Shown: positions 51,284 to 64,000 of the stretch, in pieces
Layout: each line of letters starts with the position of its first letter
Position numbering within the stretch: the stretch's first letter is position 1
NCBI RefSeq assembly: GCF_949628215.1
Contig: NC_134277.1
Location: forward strand, 125,785,963-125,849,962
Direction of reading: 5' to 3'
Origin: Phalacrocorax aristotelis
Taxonomy: Eukaryota; Chordata; Aves; Suliformes; Phalacrocoracidae
Length of the DNA: 64,000 bases
Translations under genes and position numbers: made by a program
Notes under the pieces: generated by a model
What the model was told of the DNA's origin: nothing
Databases searched by the model: none
Seen by the model: the letters and a program-made list of their open reading frames with translations, nothing else

Positions 51284-53258
51284 CTGATAAAAGAAAATGT
51301 TTACCAGATAGAATAAACCATAAAGACAGAAAATACAAACATGAATATTTCAGAGCTGAAAAGCATTTTCAGACCCATTCTAAATATTTTCTCTCGTCTC
51401 TGTCAGCGTGTGGTTTCAAAAAAACACATAGGACAAATGGCTCAGATGTAAGCCTGTTTCTGTATCACCTCCAAGCTGCTCCTACTCCAGAACACAGCAC
51501 ACCATTGATTTACCATTTGGCAGAGGCAGGAAACACCTGCTCTTATCTGCTTTAGAAATCCCCTGCCCCTCACATCAGGGGTTTCCACCTCTGCTCTGAC
51601 AGAATGTCAATGCGAAAACTAGAATCAAAAAACATGACAGTTGCCCCCTGAGCCTCTTAAGCAGAAATACATGGCAATTACAAATTGAAACTCTTGGCTT
51701 GATCAAGCAGCCTCAGTGCTAGTATTTTAGGTCAGGAAAATAGTCTCCTTTGAGGACCAGGACTTTTTGGCTTTGTAGGCACTCCTTGTCATCAAGAAAT
51801 CATACGCAGACCAAGTCACATTCTCAACCCTGCTGAAAAACTGCCAGCGTAGGGAGCTTCAGAATACAATATGCTTATAAGTCTGCAAAACACACCAGGT
51901 AACTCACTGACTGTCACTACTAGCTCTTCAGCTACCAGCACTACCATTACTAAGGAGAGCCTGCTTTTGCCATTGAACAGAGCCTTTTTTTCAGGAAGGC
52001 ACTACAAAGCCATTGACTTGCTTCTCTTCACCTCCATGCATTAAGCAAGTGTCTTGGGCTTGGCTCGTGCCATCTCAGGTGCACATTTAACTTCACAGGC
52101 TGTACTCATCACACCAACATTGACACCGTGCAGGCATTTAAGTCCTTGAAATAAGGCTATTTATTTCCTGGTGTACAAATGCCATACAAAAAAATGCACC
52201 CTTGGTCAAAGCAGGTTTTAATCTTCGACTAACTACGGTATGAGGGATTAGTATTTTCCTTCTCAGCTAAAGGAAGAACATGCTGGTGCTTACACTTCAA
52301 CCTTTAGCACTAATGCCCAGCTTGATCACATCTCGTAGTTAACATTGCTGTCCAGGTGCATAGGTAATAGTGTTTGACCACTGCCAAGAGATAAGTTAGC
52401 TCTCTGCTACTCTGAGCAAAGTTCATGAGACTTAGCATGTGGACATACACACATTATCATGAGTCTCGGGTTTTGTACAACGGCAACAAGGTTAGTTCTG
52501 AAAAGGGGGAGGTCACTGCTTAGTCAGAGCAAATTGTTCCAGCAAGCTTTCTGGCAGAAACACAAGGACATCTTAAAACTGTTCCGATAACAGACAAACA
52601 TTCATCAAACACATAGTAAGCAGGAAAAAGTTCTTCTTTCTGAAGAGGAGGGGTCATAGGCTGAACACTTTCTGTTCTTCATTCCCTTTAGAACAGAACC
52701 AAACATGTGCACAGGTTCTGGCACAGAGGAAAGGCAGTAACACCAGTAAGAAATGGAGGAAATATCAAAACAGCACAGGAACATTTTTCTAGAGCAGATA
52801 TTAACATCTCCTTTAGAAGGCTCTCATAACTACAGTGTTACTACAAATATAAGCAACACCAGAGTTACACAGGAAAAGTGTTATTGAATTTCATGCACAT
52901 CAAAATAAATCCAGCAAGTTTTTCTGACACACAAGTTCTTTGCTGGGTCTAAAACAGAAGCAAGAGATCCTTCAAATAAATGCAGTTGCTTAAGTTATGT
53001 GTAATCAAGTTAAATCAGTTACACACCCCACCTGCCTACCCAGTTACCACCATAAAAAAAACCAAAACAAACCAACCCCCCACAACACCAACCCACAGCC
53101 CCTCTGCAGCTGCGGTGACCAGCTCGCCGACCCCCCGGGACCCGCCTGAGAAGCGGCGCCCGGCACCGCCGGACACACGGCGGCAGCCCCCGCCCAGCGG
53201 CCACGCACCCTGCCCCGTCCCCCACCCGTAACGCCCCGGCACCCACCGCCGCGGGTAC
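51284..53258 (-). other. SDR16C5: SDR16C5 intron 1 (5' untranslated)
   Basis: AT-rich intron between the inferred untranslated exon 1 and the start-codon exon. The right-hand 170 bases are already CpG-island sequence. No other gene is seen. Confidence 0.6.
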
Positions 53259-53680
53259 CTCCGCCCGCCGGCCGGCCCGAAGGACCGAGAGAGGTAGAGA
53301 AGGCGGCGGGGCACAACCTCCGCCGGCGCGACGCGACAGCTCCGGGGCGGCCGAGGGCAGCACGGAGCAGCGGGCAGCGCGACATGGCGCCAGCCCCGAC
53401 GCCGGCCCGGCCTTTATGCCGGCCGGCAGCCCCGGCGCGGCGAGGCGCGGCGCGGGGCTGACGGGATGCCCCGGGGGCGGGGGCGGGGACCGGGCGGCGG
53501 GGCCGCCCCCTGGAAGGGGAGCCGCGGCCGGGGGGCGGTGGGGGCGCTCGGCCCCCTCGGCTCCGGGCGCGGGCCGGGGTAGGGCGGAGGGCTCTGCGGG
53601 GCGAGCGGCTTGTTGGGCGGGGGCTCCCTGGGCAGCGGCCCCCGCGCCCCCGCCCCGCTTTCTTTTAAAAACCCCCCAAA
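53090..53680. promoter_or_regulatory. CpG-island promoter of SDR16C5
   Basis: A sharp GC- and CpG-rich block of about 600 bases lies at the 5' end of SDR16C5. It includes a GGGGGCGGGGGCGGGG Sp1-type cluster near 53472 and a TATA-like CATAAAGG on the minus strand at 53418-53411. The frames 53019-53864 and 53416-53727 are products of GC richness and are not called as genes. Confidence 0.8.
53259..53388 (-). other. SDR16C5: SDR16C5 untranslated exon 1
   Basis: A donor GGAG followed by GTACCC on the minus strand ends the exon at 53259. A TATA-like CATAAAGG at 53418-53411 predicts a start near 53388. The exon contains an ATG at 53385 whose frame (MSRCPLLRAALGR...) continues across the splice and stops in exon 2, so it is an upstream ORF of 44 codons. 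Other GT sites lie further left, for example near 53208, so the donor choice is inferred. Confidence 0.45.
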
Positions 53681-56600
53681 CCCCAGTATTTATTATGTGC
53701 TTTTGGTCTTTGCGAGGCGAGAAGTAACTTCTGTTGGGGAGGTGATGGACTGGGAGAAGGTGGCTTTCGTGCCTCGGACCCAGTGGCTCCCCATAGTGAA
53801 AAAGAGCAGCGGGCTGGAAGGGGCTGCGATCTTTCAATAAATTCTTTCCTTGCTTTGCCCGCACGGCCCACTGAAAGTATTGTTGAAAGAGGTGGAGAGG
53901 TCTGTTCTTTCAGGTACGCAGGTTTGGGTCAGAGTCAGCCTCTTGGCCACAGAGTGCCGCGCCCTGAGAGCTAGTCACAGAAGAGACATTAACTGCTGCG
54001 TTAGAATATTTTAGTGGGAGTTAATGTATTATTGTATTGATACAGTAAATCCAGGAGGCTGATGATAGCCAAACAGTGACACTGATGAAATTTGGGGTTG
54101 GCTGCTGCTTTCCTTTTGTGGATTGCATTGTTTACAGAGGCTCGCTTAGAACAAGGAACTGTAATAAAAATACCCATCCATTTAATTTTCAGAAAGGCTT
54201 ACATAAAATCCGTGCTTGGTACTACTACTTGGCAATTAATAATGTTTAATATTGAGACTGACCTTACGATCACAGCTGGAGGCTAGAAGGTGGGAGACCT
54301 GGCTCTTTCCCCACCTTGTACAAAGATTTCCTGCAAGTAATAAAGTCACCAAATAAGACTTGCTGAGATAAAACGCACTAAATGTCTTGAGTTTGCTTGC
54401 CTGTAGGATGAAAGGCTAAAATTAGCCTTAAAGTAAAGGCACCCTTTTGAAGACTGTCAGGTTAGTGTCTTCCACAGTCTGCAGTCAGAGAGGACCCAAA
54501 TGGGATCGTCACACTTGATTCGAGTTCAGAAGTGGAACTGCCCTAATCTGCGTTAGGTGAGGATGTTTGTCTCTTGCCACGCATTATTTTTGGACTCATT
54601 TGTGAGTGCTGGCAAAATCCCAGGAGTGCAGAACTGGGACTGGTGGTGTTTGTGTGTTTCGTGTAACATCGTGCTGGATGTTTTCAAAGGAACCCAAGGT
54701 CATTCCAATCAAAAGAACAACTCTGAGGAACTGCGTAAGTGCTCTCACTTCGGCTTGTCTGCAGTGCCTGTGCTACGTAGGTGTACTGCTAGTCTGTAGT
54801 CATTTTTTCACTGAGCGCTGTACTGTATTTTGGTCTACCCTAATTTCCAGAAAGCCCTCAGCATTTGTTGTCGGGTGGATATTGGCACCTCTAGTGGAAC
54901 AGTGTCACCAGTAGCACACTAAATTGCTATTTATGCTTCATGGGAATCTGTTGTACATTCTTTATTACATTGCTCTGACTTCACCACCATTTAATCTTGA
55001 TTATGGATGTGTCGCAACAAATGAGGATAAAGCAAATAAAGAGTAAGGGTTGGTCTAAGCTGGATAAATGCAACTGCATGGTGACTAGGATACTCATCCA
55101 CACTTCAGAATAATAAAAAACAACAACAGCTTGGACAACGACAGGACCTGACACTCGTCTTTCATTCCCTCAGCGTTGACCATGGTGATGCATGTCACCT
55201 ACTGTGGTGTGGTGAACCTGATCGGAACTGATGAGTAAAACCCTGCAAAAAAATATTTGGGGTTTGCTTTTTCATCTGGGCCGGCTCTGTGAGTGAACTT
55301 ACCATGTGCCCACGCAGTGCACAGGACTGTGTGGGAATAGGAGTGAAAGTTTTGCAACAAGACTAACTTAATCAGAGCTCCCATGGGAGGTGAAATTGTG
55401 GCATGGGCCGAAGCCACTAACCTTGGCAATGGACAGTATTATAGACGGGGGGTATGTCTGAAACGATGTTCTTTTCCCAGACAGGAATGCCTGCTATGTT
55501 AGGCCTCTAATGCCAAAGTCCAGTTATTGCTTGTGGATGTTGGTGGCTACATCAGCTCTTACAAGTAACTGGTGTTTGCTGATGGTAAACGTGGCGTATG
55601 CCCTTCGGTCATGGAAATGTGTGCCAGTTTCTGGTATAGTGGGGCTATGATGACAGTGGTGTGAAGGACTTAAAACCACCGCCTGCCAGGAGGACATGTC
55701 AAACACGTGTGTATAACTTCTTTATCAAAGCTGCAGAGCTTTGAGTCATGCTGGACAAGAGGGTACAGCACAGGTATCTGACCTTGCCGACACCTTCCCT
55801 CAACTTGCAGTGTAAAAGTGGGTGATGGCAGCAGCATCGCTCTTTGAAGTGATGTTTGCCAAGGGTGATGAACTTTACTGAACTCCCTGCAATGGGGATG
55901 GAACTGACACGCTGTGATCCCCTCTGGGTACTCAGTGCAGAAGTGTTCAGCCTACTGATCCCAAATATGCTTTGGTACGACTTGCTGGGAGTGGCAGCCG
56001 AGGGCTCGCTCAGGTGAACAAGCAGCATGGGCTGAGCTCTTGTCTGCCTCCAGAGCTGACCCTCTTTATTCAGAACAGTGAGATGAATGAAAGAAAAGGT
56101 GCAAGTAATTCTAGCGTGATACGGAAGTATTAAAGCATATGCTCAAGTACTGAGTATGTGTCCAAGTGCTGTTATAAACCGGGGCCTCACCTTGGAGCGT
56201 CATGTTTTCCAATCCCTCCACTAGGATTGTATTTGCAAACACGCAAGCTGTAACTGTGATGCACAACAGAGATAATCAGCAGCCTGCCATAGTCAGCTGC
56301 AAACAGAGCGCTGCTATGTAGCTCTTCGCTCACCATTTTTGCACATTCTCCTATGTGCCTGTGGTAGGTATTCCTCATAGTGTCTCTACTTTTAAGAGAG
56401 TCTAGCTGTACTGCAGGAGGAAGTGGCCCACAAGAGATTTATCTCCTTCCTCCAGGAAAAAAATATATTTGTGGGTGGTTACTTGGGCAGTTTGGTCTAA
56501 GACATCATTTAGAATACAGATGTGTCCAGGCTGTCAGGATGGATTTAAAGGGAGAAGTTTGGAGAAAAAAAACCAAAAAGGTAATTCATAATATAATCCT

Positions 56601-57031
56601 CACTGAATAGTAAAGAGAGTGAGGCAGCTTCCTACCATTTGGGACTTGGTAAAATTTCTCCCTAATAAAGAGTAATGCAAGGTTTCTGCCATGGAAAAAT
56701 TAGAGACACAGCAGGGAAGCAAAACTAGCAACAGAGGTCCAAGGATCTGAGGTCTGTAGTGATGTTTTGTGAAATGAGGCTGTAAGGCTAACGGACAGCT
56801 AACAGAAAGAATAGTTAGCAAGGTTTTAATGAATTGAGTGTACGTGAAATCAGTGGGTGGGAGAGCACACTCTAACACGGGAGTAAGCTGGACTGGACCA
56901 ACACATGGGATGGAAACAGCAGCATGTAACAAACCAAAGAACGAATTTAAACCTCCATGCACTGGCTGGAAGACTCCAGGTGAGGCCGCGATGAATACCT
57001 CATCCTGGGCTTGCAGATCTGTGCCCTGAGG
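53681..57031. other. Intergenic DNA upstream of SDR16C5
   Basis: Mixed-composition sequence without recognised genes. Frames reach only about 110 codons and have no domain features. The stretch 55150-55700 is less AT-rich and may be an old repeat or degenerate gene that I cannot place. Confidence 0.5.
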
Positions 57032-57085
57032 GAATCACAGAATCACTGGTTGGAAGGGACCTCAGGGATCATCTAGTCCAACCTT
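57032..57085 (-). mobile_element. CR1 LINE 3' tail, very short, minus strand
   Basis: The block reads ATCACAGAATCACTGGTTGG, then the GGGACCTCAGGGATCATC and GTCCAACC motifs of the CR1 3' end in reverse. Only about 54 bases remain, a strongly 5'-truncated insertion. Confidence 0.85.
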
Positions 57086-60000
57086 AAAGTCAGGGCAGCT
57101 TTGCAGGTAGGTAGGGGCTGCATGTGGAAGTAAATGGTTGGGAGAGAAGAAAACAAAGAAATAATGATTCTGTGCCAGACCTGATTTCAGTTCTGTGCTT
57201 CTCCTTCTTTGCAAATTCTGTTGCTTTTTGTCTTGTTTTAGTCAGTAAATAGCCTGGAGACAGTGAGATGCAGAACTTTTAGCGTACTCTAACACACCCT
57301 CTAACATGTGGCCACTAATTCTCTGAGTGTTCAGCCTCATTTATACTTGCATTACTGCAAGCCACTGTAAAAAAAGGAATTGTGTCCTTTGCTGCCCCAG
57401 CAAAAGGTGTTTTGTAGGTCTCAGGGAGATGGGAATTTCCAGCTCTGCACCGTGCTTTCTAGGACACTAGCTGGTGTGATTATTCAGCATCAGGTTTTTT
57501 GGCTATTCTGAAGGAAGTGCCTCTCAACAAGAAGAAAAATACCCTCTGTGCCTCAGTGACACTTTGCAAAAGTCAGAACATTCTTGCTATCTTGTGATGG
57601 TCAATTTTGCCTTATGCATTTCTGGTAAGTTGAGATAACACTGCAAATGGCTGTGAGAGTAAAGGCTGCTACATTTCTCTGCATTAATTGTTGGTCTGTA
57701 AATAGCAGAAAAATGCTGTGAGGGGAAAAACTGCTGATACTTTTATATTAATTTTTATGTCCATGATACCATACTTAGTTACGAGATGCAATGACACTCA
57801 CCCTTGAGTCTCTGCTATTTGCAGAATCCCAGCATTGGTGCTTTTGGATTTTAACTTGCCTTTTTCTCTGCAATCTCTAAATTATTAAGGTCTTCTGCTG
57901 CACACGAAACCCACACATCAAAATTTTGGTGAAACCATTTTGTCAGAGAACATGTAAATTCATGAACATTGATCATGAAGTATTTACGGGGTGTTCTTCC
58001 TTGGGCAAGGTTTCACTGTGTTCTCCTTGTTACTTCAGGAAAGCTCCAAACCTGCTACTTTCTGAGTGACCCAGCTTGTATCTGAGGAACCAGAGATTAA
58101 ATTTCCTTGGCTTTGCCAGGTTTGGTTCAAACTTAAATGTCCCTCTCCCACCTCTACAGATTTGGATTTCTATGGTCCACTTCATAGTCTATTTAAGTAG
58201 AACAGCTCCCCAAAAGAAGATAAGGGTGTACAGGCCTGATTTCTGCCAGGTGGTTCTGGATGTGCCTCGGTGGTACATGCTTCTGCTGCATGGTACACAT
58301 GTGCAGTGCAAGCAGCTGTTTTTGTGATGTAAAACTCTGATCTAAACCAGGGCGATGATTTGTATTCAGGACTTTGACATCTGGAGTACTAATGAGGCTG
58401 TTGGGCTATGAGTGCTCTGTGGGTTAGAAAGTTAGAGTACAAGGAAAAAGACATTTCAAATACAAAAGGAGGGAGAAAAAATCGTGTCCATCTTTTCCAG
58501 ACACATTTCCCAATTCTTTTGTAAGTTGTACCACATTTTGGTGTATATTAATTACTTTATTTACACTTTGATGATTTTGTCATATCAATTTGCCTACATT
58601 TGTTTGAAATGCATCCACTGCATTTGTTAATACATTTTTTCCTATAATAAACTGTTGTATCTTTGTGCATTATGTATAAGACTCATATTTGAAAAATTCA
58701 CTGTTGTCACACTTCAGCTCTGGTTTTAATGCCTATACCTGGCTTTTGATGTGTGAAACTGAGCATCATGATGTTAGGTGACAAAGGACTCATGCACGTG
58801 ATACCACAGCAACATAAAGTGGTATGATAAAAAAATCTCACTTTCTGAAATACATCTACACCAACGAAGTTTGTGAAGAAAGGAGACATGTCCAGGAGAA
58901 GAGTCCTCTCAGCTACCCCTAAGGAAAAGGCTTATCACTGCTTTTGTAGCCATTTATCTTTCATTGGATTTTATACTAGAAAACCTAGAAAAACAGTGCT
59001 CAATTAAAACTTTTTTCCACAGCTGACTTTGAATAGCCACAGGAGATTTTTACTTCTGTGGTGTATTTTTTTTTTCAGACATCACCTAGCTAAGCGTGAA
59101 ACCTCACCCAGGTTTCCATTTCACAGGATTCTCTTCCTATGAAATCAGCTCAATATTACAGAGGCAGAATTTTTCTCCCCTTTTCTTTTGGTTACGTATG
59201 AATGCAGGATATGATCTTAGCACTCACTATGGCATTTCTCATTTATCTGAATATGTAGCAGGTTCCTTATAGTTTCTAGAATGTCTGTATTTCACAGTGC
59301 TCATTTAATTTCTGAAATATTTTTCTGTACTAGATTTGAAATCTATAATGTGTTAATTCCATAGCTCAAAGCCAAACAAAACAATTTTTAAAAAGCTTCA
59401 CTGTTGCCCATTTAACTTCCTGTAGTTGAAGGATGGTTCCACTAACGTTATTTTCCTCAGCCTCCTTCCCATTCCCTGAAAATTATGCCTGGACAAAACA
59501 TGACCACTGAACCTGGTTTTAGACTGGACTTTGTTTCAAAATCTGCCAGGCTGACAATCGCTTGCTTGTTAAACCCAAAATCATTGTCTCCGAGTTAGGG
59601 AAAGAGCTCTGGGAGCACTGGGAAGAAAGCTAGAGTAACATGTGAAGTAACAGTTTTTCAAGGAAGAAATGAGTAAGAAAATAGAAAGCAATGATCACGC
59701 CATGATTTGATCCATAGTTCACCCACATCTTCGATGCTGAGCGAAGACTAATTCCCCTGCATCTTCCCCCCATCTAGGATCTAGTAGAACCTGGGAAGTA
59801 TGCAGAACAGTGATAAGGCTGGTCACACTATGCAATAGCTTCTGCTTAAGAGACATTTCAACAGCTTGCAAGAGAGTTGATTGGGGAGGGGTGTGATAGA
59901 GGAGTATAAAATCTCTAATGGCGTGGGTGAAGTGAATGATTATTCACTTTCTTACTTTCTCACAATAAATAAGTAGGTGATAACAGGTGAACTTCATCCT

Positions 60001-62129
60001 CAAGTTATAAATGGAAGAGATTTCCCTTTCCCTCAGCGCCTGGAAATCAGACTGGTTTTCCTGCCGCAAATGGTAACCCTTTTATACAGGTTGTTTATAA
60101 AACAAATACATACCCAGTGTTTCTAGTAATTGCCTGCTAGAAGCTCCTTTTCAGAGATTCAGCAGTCAGCTAAGTTCTGTATGAGTTTTGGGCACTTTAT
60201 AAGGTGATTGTGGAGAATGTCCTTATTGTTCAGAGCAGCAGTTTAAAGAAAGAAGTGTTTCATTTCAGAAAGCTAAATCACATAGCTGATCCGAAATGAC
60301 AGATTCATGTACCTATACAGTATCGGCTGTAAAATAGTTCTTTGCAGAAGAACAGCCATACTGTGTTAGACAAAACATCTATTTAACCTAGTATTTTACT
60401 TCTCAGGTAACCAGCAGCACGTACTTAGGAAAACAGTGTGAGAACAGGGAAAGCATACAAGTGCTATTTCCCCAGTGCGTACAGGCACATTCAGTTCAGG
60501 GACTTCTGAAGCCACAGAAAAGAGTTTTGTGTTTATGGTCCCAATGGATAAATGGAGCAAATGCAGTTGATGTGTTTGCACATTACAGCAGCTTCTGAAT
60601 AACTGTGGATACGTTGCTTTTCTGCCTTTTGAGCCCTGGGTAATCCCTGTTAATGTTCCCCAGCAAAGACCTTTTGTATGTAAAGTGCACGTTTTCAGTT
60701 TGTCCATATTAGTACGTCACCCATGTACAGTTAAAGTCTCAGGGTTTTATCTGACTTGCCTGCCTTTATAGGCACAAGGGCATAGGCACATAATATTTAT
60801 ACTGTGCGATCAGGGGAAGTGATTAACTATTGAAGGTACCACTGTTTTCCCGTTCAATGTGGATTAGCCCATCTGTTGCATTTTAAACTGTGATCCATGG
60901 ATTGTGCCATCTGCGGATCATGCATAACATAATGACAAAGGTAACTAAAAAAGTAACCCCCCTTCTCACTGTGCTTAAAGTTGCCATATGGGGACATATA
61001 CCTCCACTGGAAAATTTCCAGGCATCTGCAAACTGAGTTGGAAAAATATATTCAGAAGGGACAATCAGCAAGGAAGGTAGGAAAAAGCTTCCCATGATGT
61101 TCAACAAAGACCTCCATCCTTTTTTTTTTTTTTGACAGGCCCCCCCAAACTTCTTGAAGTAATCTAACTTTCTGAGCAAAGAAAATCCAGTGTGTGCAGT
61201 GTTGTCCCAAAGTTTTTCAGCTAGAAGCAACCAAAACCAAACCTCAGCTGTAAAGATTCAGTTTTATTTTCATGTTGTCCTCATTTGTTTATTTGCACTC
61301 CCAAATCCTCATGGGTACAGTTTTGTTTCCCTTGTTTACAGTGATTCTACAGATTGCCTTTTTGTGTTTGGCATAACACAGGGTGAGAAAACAGTGGTCA
61401 GGAAGGTATTGCCAAAGAGATGGCCTAGCTACCAACCTCATGTTCCCATTCTTTCCTAGAAGACTGAAAAGCCATGAGAAACAAAAGGACGTGTGATGTA
61501 TCTGCTGATCTCAGGTCACGTCAGAAGCAGGCAAGGGTCCACTCCACGTCCCTGTGGAGCGGTGCACAGCCATAGTCTCTGCCTCCCAGGGCCTGAACTT
61601 TGCATTTGGAACAAATGCCCATAAACGCAGTCACAGCCCGTGGCAAGGCAATCCTCTAACAGCCCCTCCTCTCCAGGATGCCCGTGAAGCCACTATAGAG
61701 ATCGTGAATTTAACAGACGATTTTTAAAATTGATCTCTCAAGTGCCACAGTCCTCAAAAGGAAGGAGCTGCTTCCCCCACATAACCACCTGGGAGCCTAT
61801 TTAAAACCTCCTCTGCACTGACTGGCACTACCGTTACTGGTCCCAGTAGGAATGGGGACCGAGTTAAGCGGACTTGCTTCTTTTTAGACTGTTGGGCATT
61901 CCCCTTTACGTTTGCACCTACAACAACAGCAGCAACAACAACAGAAAACCCCAAACCCCAATCCCCTTCCTTCCTGCGATGCATCATGCCGTTGATGCTC
62001 CGGAAAACCAGGAGGTAAATGAACAGGGCCGAACCCCTCTCACCTCCTGCTGCTGTCACCCGCCGGTCCCTCTCAGCCCACACGTAATCCCTTACGCAAC
62101 GAGCATTTACCTGCCCAGTTTTAGTGCCA
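57086..62129. other. Intergenic DNA, no gene recognised
   Basis: AT-rich sequence with no recognisable exon or transposon. Between 61.5 and 62.1 kb GC content rises toward the CpG island. A minus-strand frame at 61754-62143 (129 codons) starts at the island edge but shows no family motif. Confidence 0.5.
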
Positions 62130-62640
62130 GCGCCCACCGGCACCCATTAAGGCAAACGGCCCGCACCATGAGGCAGGGAGAGGCGGCTGCGACCATCCCC
62201 ACCAACTCCCCCTCACGGGCGGCCCTTGGAGCCCGCCCCTATAATGGCTCTCCCGGCAGCCCCCGCGGCGGCCACGGCGCCTTCACACCCACCCCCCCCA
62301 CCCCCCCCGGGGCTGCTGGGGGATGTAGTGCCGGCGGGGGCTGTGGCGGGGCGGGAGGCGACCGGCGGGGGGCCAGGCGCCGGTGGTTTCCCTGGGTGCC
62401 CGCGGCCGTGGCGGCCGCCGCCCTCCCCCGCACCGGGAGGCTCGGCTGCTCCGCGGGCGCCTCTGCGAAGGCTGCGTGAGGTGTTCGGGCCTCTTGTGCC
62501 ACAAAATGGCACCTGCCGGCTGCGGCCGGGCGGGTGGGCTGTCCGCGCTGTCCGCTCTCGGCGCGGAGCTCGGTCCCGTGCTGGAGGGCGGGTGGCCCTC
62601 CATGCCTCGGTGATGGCAGATGAGCAGTGACACCTGCTAA
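62130..62640. promoter_or_regulatory. Orphan CpG island with promoter motifs
   Basis: About 500 bases are GC- and CpG-rich. They contain TATAAT at 62240-62245 on the plus strand next to a GCCCGCCCC Sp1-type box. On the minus strand at 62329-62311 is ACTACATCCCCCAGCAGCC, close to the ACTACA-TCCCAG promoter motif bound by ZNF143-type factors. CAAAATGGC at 62503 resembles a YY1 site. These are typical of broadly used promoters, but no flanking exon matches a protein. The plus side runs into transposons within 100 bases, the minus side into 129 codons of unknown frame. Confidence 0.65.
62288..62312 (-). other. Potential G-quadruplex in the orphan CpG island
   Basis: The plus strand has consecutive C runs of 3, 8 and 8 separated by single A, giving long G runs on the minus strand. 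The run lengths are error-prone in sequencing. Confidence 0.45.
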
Positions 62641-62742
62641 AGCCGTAGGCATTTGTTACAGTTAACGTGGGTCCCGCAATGTTTTTCTAAATCTAAGGGA
62701 CGACTTTCCACAGAGGAGGCTGCCCTGTCACTTGAATATCAG

Positions 62743-62994
62743 TGTCCTGGTTTTGGCTGGATAAAGTTGATTTTCTTCACAATAGCTGGTATGGGGCTAT
62801 GTTTTGGATTTGTGCTGAAAACAGTGGTGATAATGTAGAGATGTTTTAGTTGTTGCTAGGTATTGCTTACACTAGTCAAGGACTTCTTCAGCTCCCCATG
62901 CTCTTCCGGGTGCACAAGAAGCTGGGAGGGGACACAGCTGGGACAGCTGACCCCAACTGGCCAAAGGGATATTCCGTACCATATGGCATCATGC
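62743..62994 (+). mobile_element. Truncated LTR of the same family as the solo LTR at 37.6 kb, plus strand
   Basis: It starts TGTCCTGG and matches the reverse complement of the other LTR's right-hand half (TTTTGGCTGG, CTTCACA, GTATGGG blocks, then TTGGGAGG-like and GACCCCAACTGGCC). It stops just before where the TATA box would be, where CR1 sequence begins. Only the U3 portion is present; the rest either was deleted or lies beyond the inserted elements. Confidence 0.85.
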
Positions 62995-63286
62995 TCAGCG
63001 CTGGTGCGGCCTCACCTTGAGTACTGTGTGCAGTTTTGGGCGCCACAGTACATTAAGGATATAAAGCTACCAGACAGTGTCCAGAGAATGGCCATGAAGT
63101 TGGTGAAGGGTTTAGAGAAGAAACCATATGAGGAGCAGCTAAAGTCACTTGGTTTGTTCAGCCTGGAGAAGAGGAGACTGAGGGGAGGCATTGTGCACTA
63201 CAGCTTCCTCACAAGGGGAGGAGGAGGGGCAGGCGCCGATCTCTTCTCTCTGGTGACCGATGGCAGGACCTGAGGGAATGGCAGGA
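62994..63286 (+). mobile_element. CR1 LINE fragment, plus strand
   Basis: It reads the CR1 C-terminal coding block in the plus direction ([17 protein letters not shown], then [12 protein letters not shown]), followed by the early 3' untranslated region (GACCGATGGCAGGACCTGAGGG, divided here as seen at 63256-63277). It lacks both 5' and 3' ends; the 3' part stops where a minus-strand CR1 begins. Confidence 0.88.
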
Positions 63287-63288
63287 AG

Positions 63289-64000
<712 letters not shown>

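Noticed and set aside
53019-53864. 281-codon minus-strand frame over the SDR16C5 CpG island
   Set aside because: It is a composition artefact running through the promoter and the first intron; no family motif.
61754-62143. 129-codon minus-strand frame leaving the orphan CpG island
   Set aside because: No recognised domain; the valine-rich part comes from a CAA repeat on the other strand. It is kept only as context for the orphan promoter.

Overview
The window is vertebrate nuclear DNA from a bird. The evidence is several CR1 LINEs in both orientations, a solo endogenous-retrovirus LTR of a type I remember as common in neoavian genomes, and two intron-containing genes I recognise from their translated exons: CHCHD7 and SDR16C5. 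In human and chicken the order is PLAG1, CHCHD7, SDR16C5, then PENK further on. The layout here fits that order, with PLAG1 and CHCHD7 divergent from a shared CpG island and CHCHD7 and SDR16C5 convergent. Neoaves rather than Galliformes is an inference from the LTR only.

Layout. 1-14.86 kb is AT-rich non-coding DNA, read by synteny as a 5' intron of PLAG1 on the minus strand; no PLAG1 coding exon is in the window. 14.9-16.9 kb is a large CpG island with good minus-strand splice donors (PLAG1 5' untranslated exons) and a good plus-strand donor (CHCHD7 exon 1). 16.3-21.1 kb is CHCHD7, with three coding exons that join exactly in frame to an 84-residue twin CX9C protein. 21.1-45.4 kb is intergenic DNA holding a 1.2 kb CR1, a 593 bp solo LTR and an old CR1 fragment. 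45.4-53.4 kb is SDR16C5 on the minus strand, with six coding exons that join to a 304-residue short-chain dehydrogenase, plus a 5' untranslated exon in a second CpG island. 53.7-62.0 kb is intergenic with a short CR1 tail. 62.1-62.6 kb is a third CpG island with promoter-like motifs and no gene I can assign. 62.7-64.0 kb is a layered stack of transposon pieces running off the end.

Roles. CHCHD7 is a small intermembrane-space twin CX9C protein. SDR16C5 is an NAD-dependent, membrane or lipid-droplet retinol dehydrogenase. PLAG1 is a zinc-finger growth regulator whose promoter DNA is shared with CHCHD7. I see no operon, CRISPR, tRNA or rRNA. I found no new multi-gene system. The points most worth checking are the unassigned CpG island, the upstream ORFs in all three gene leaders, a 63-base in-frame exon-like cassette in SDR16C5 and the nested transposons at the right end.
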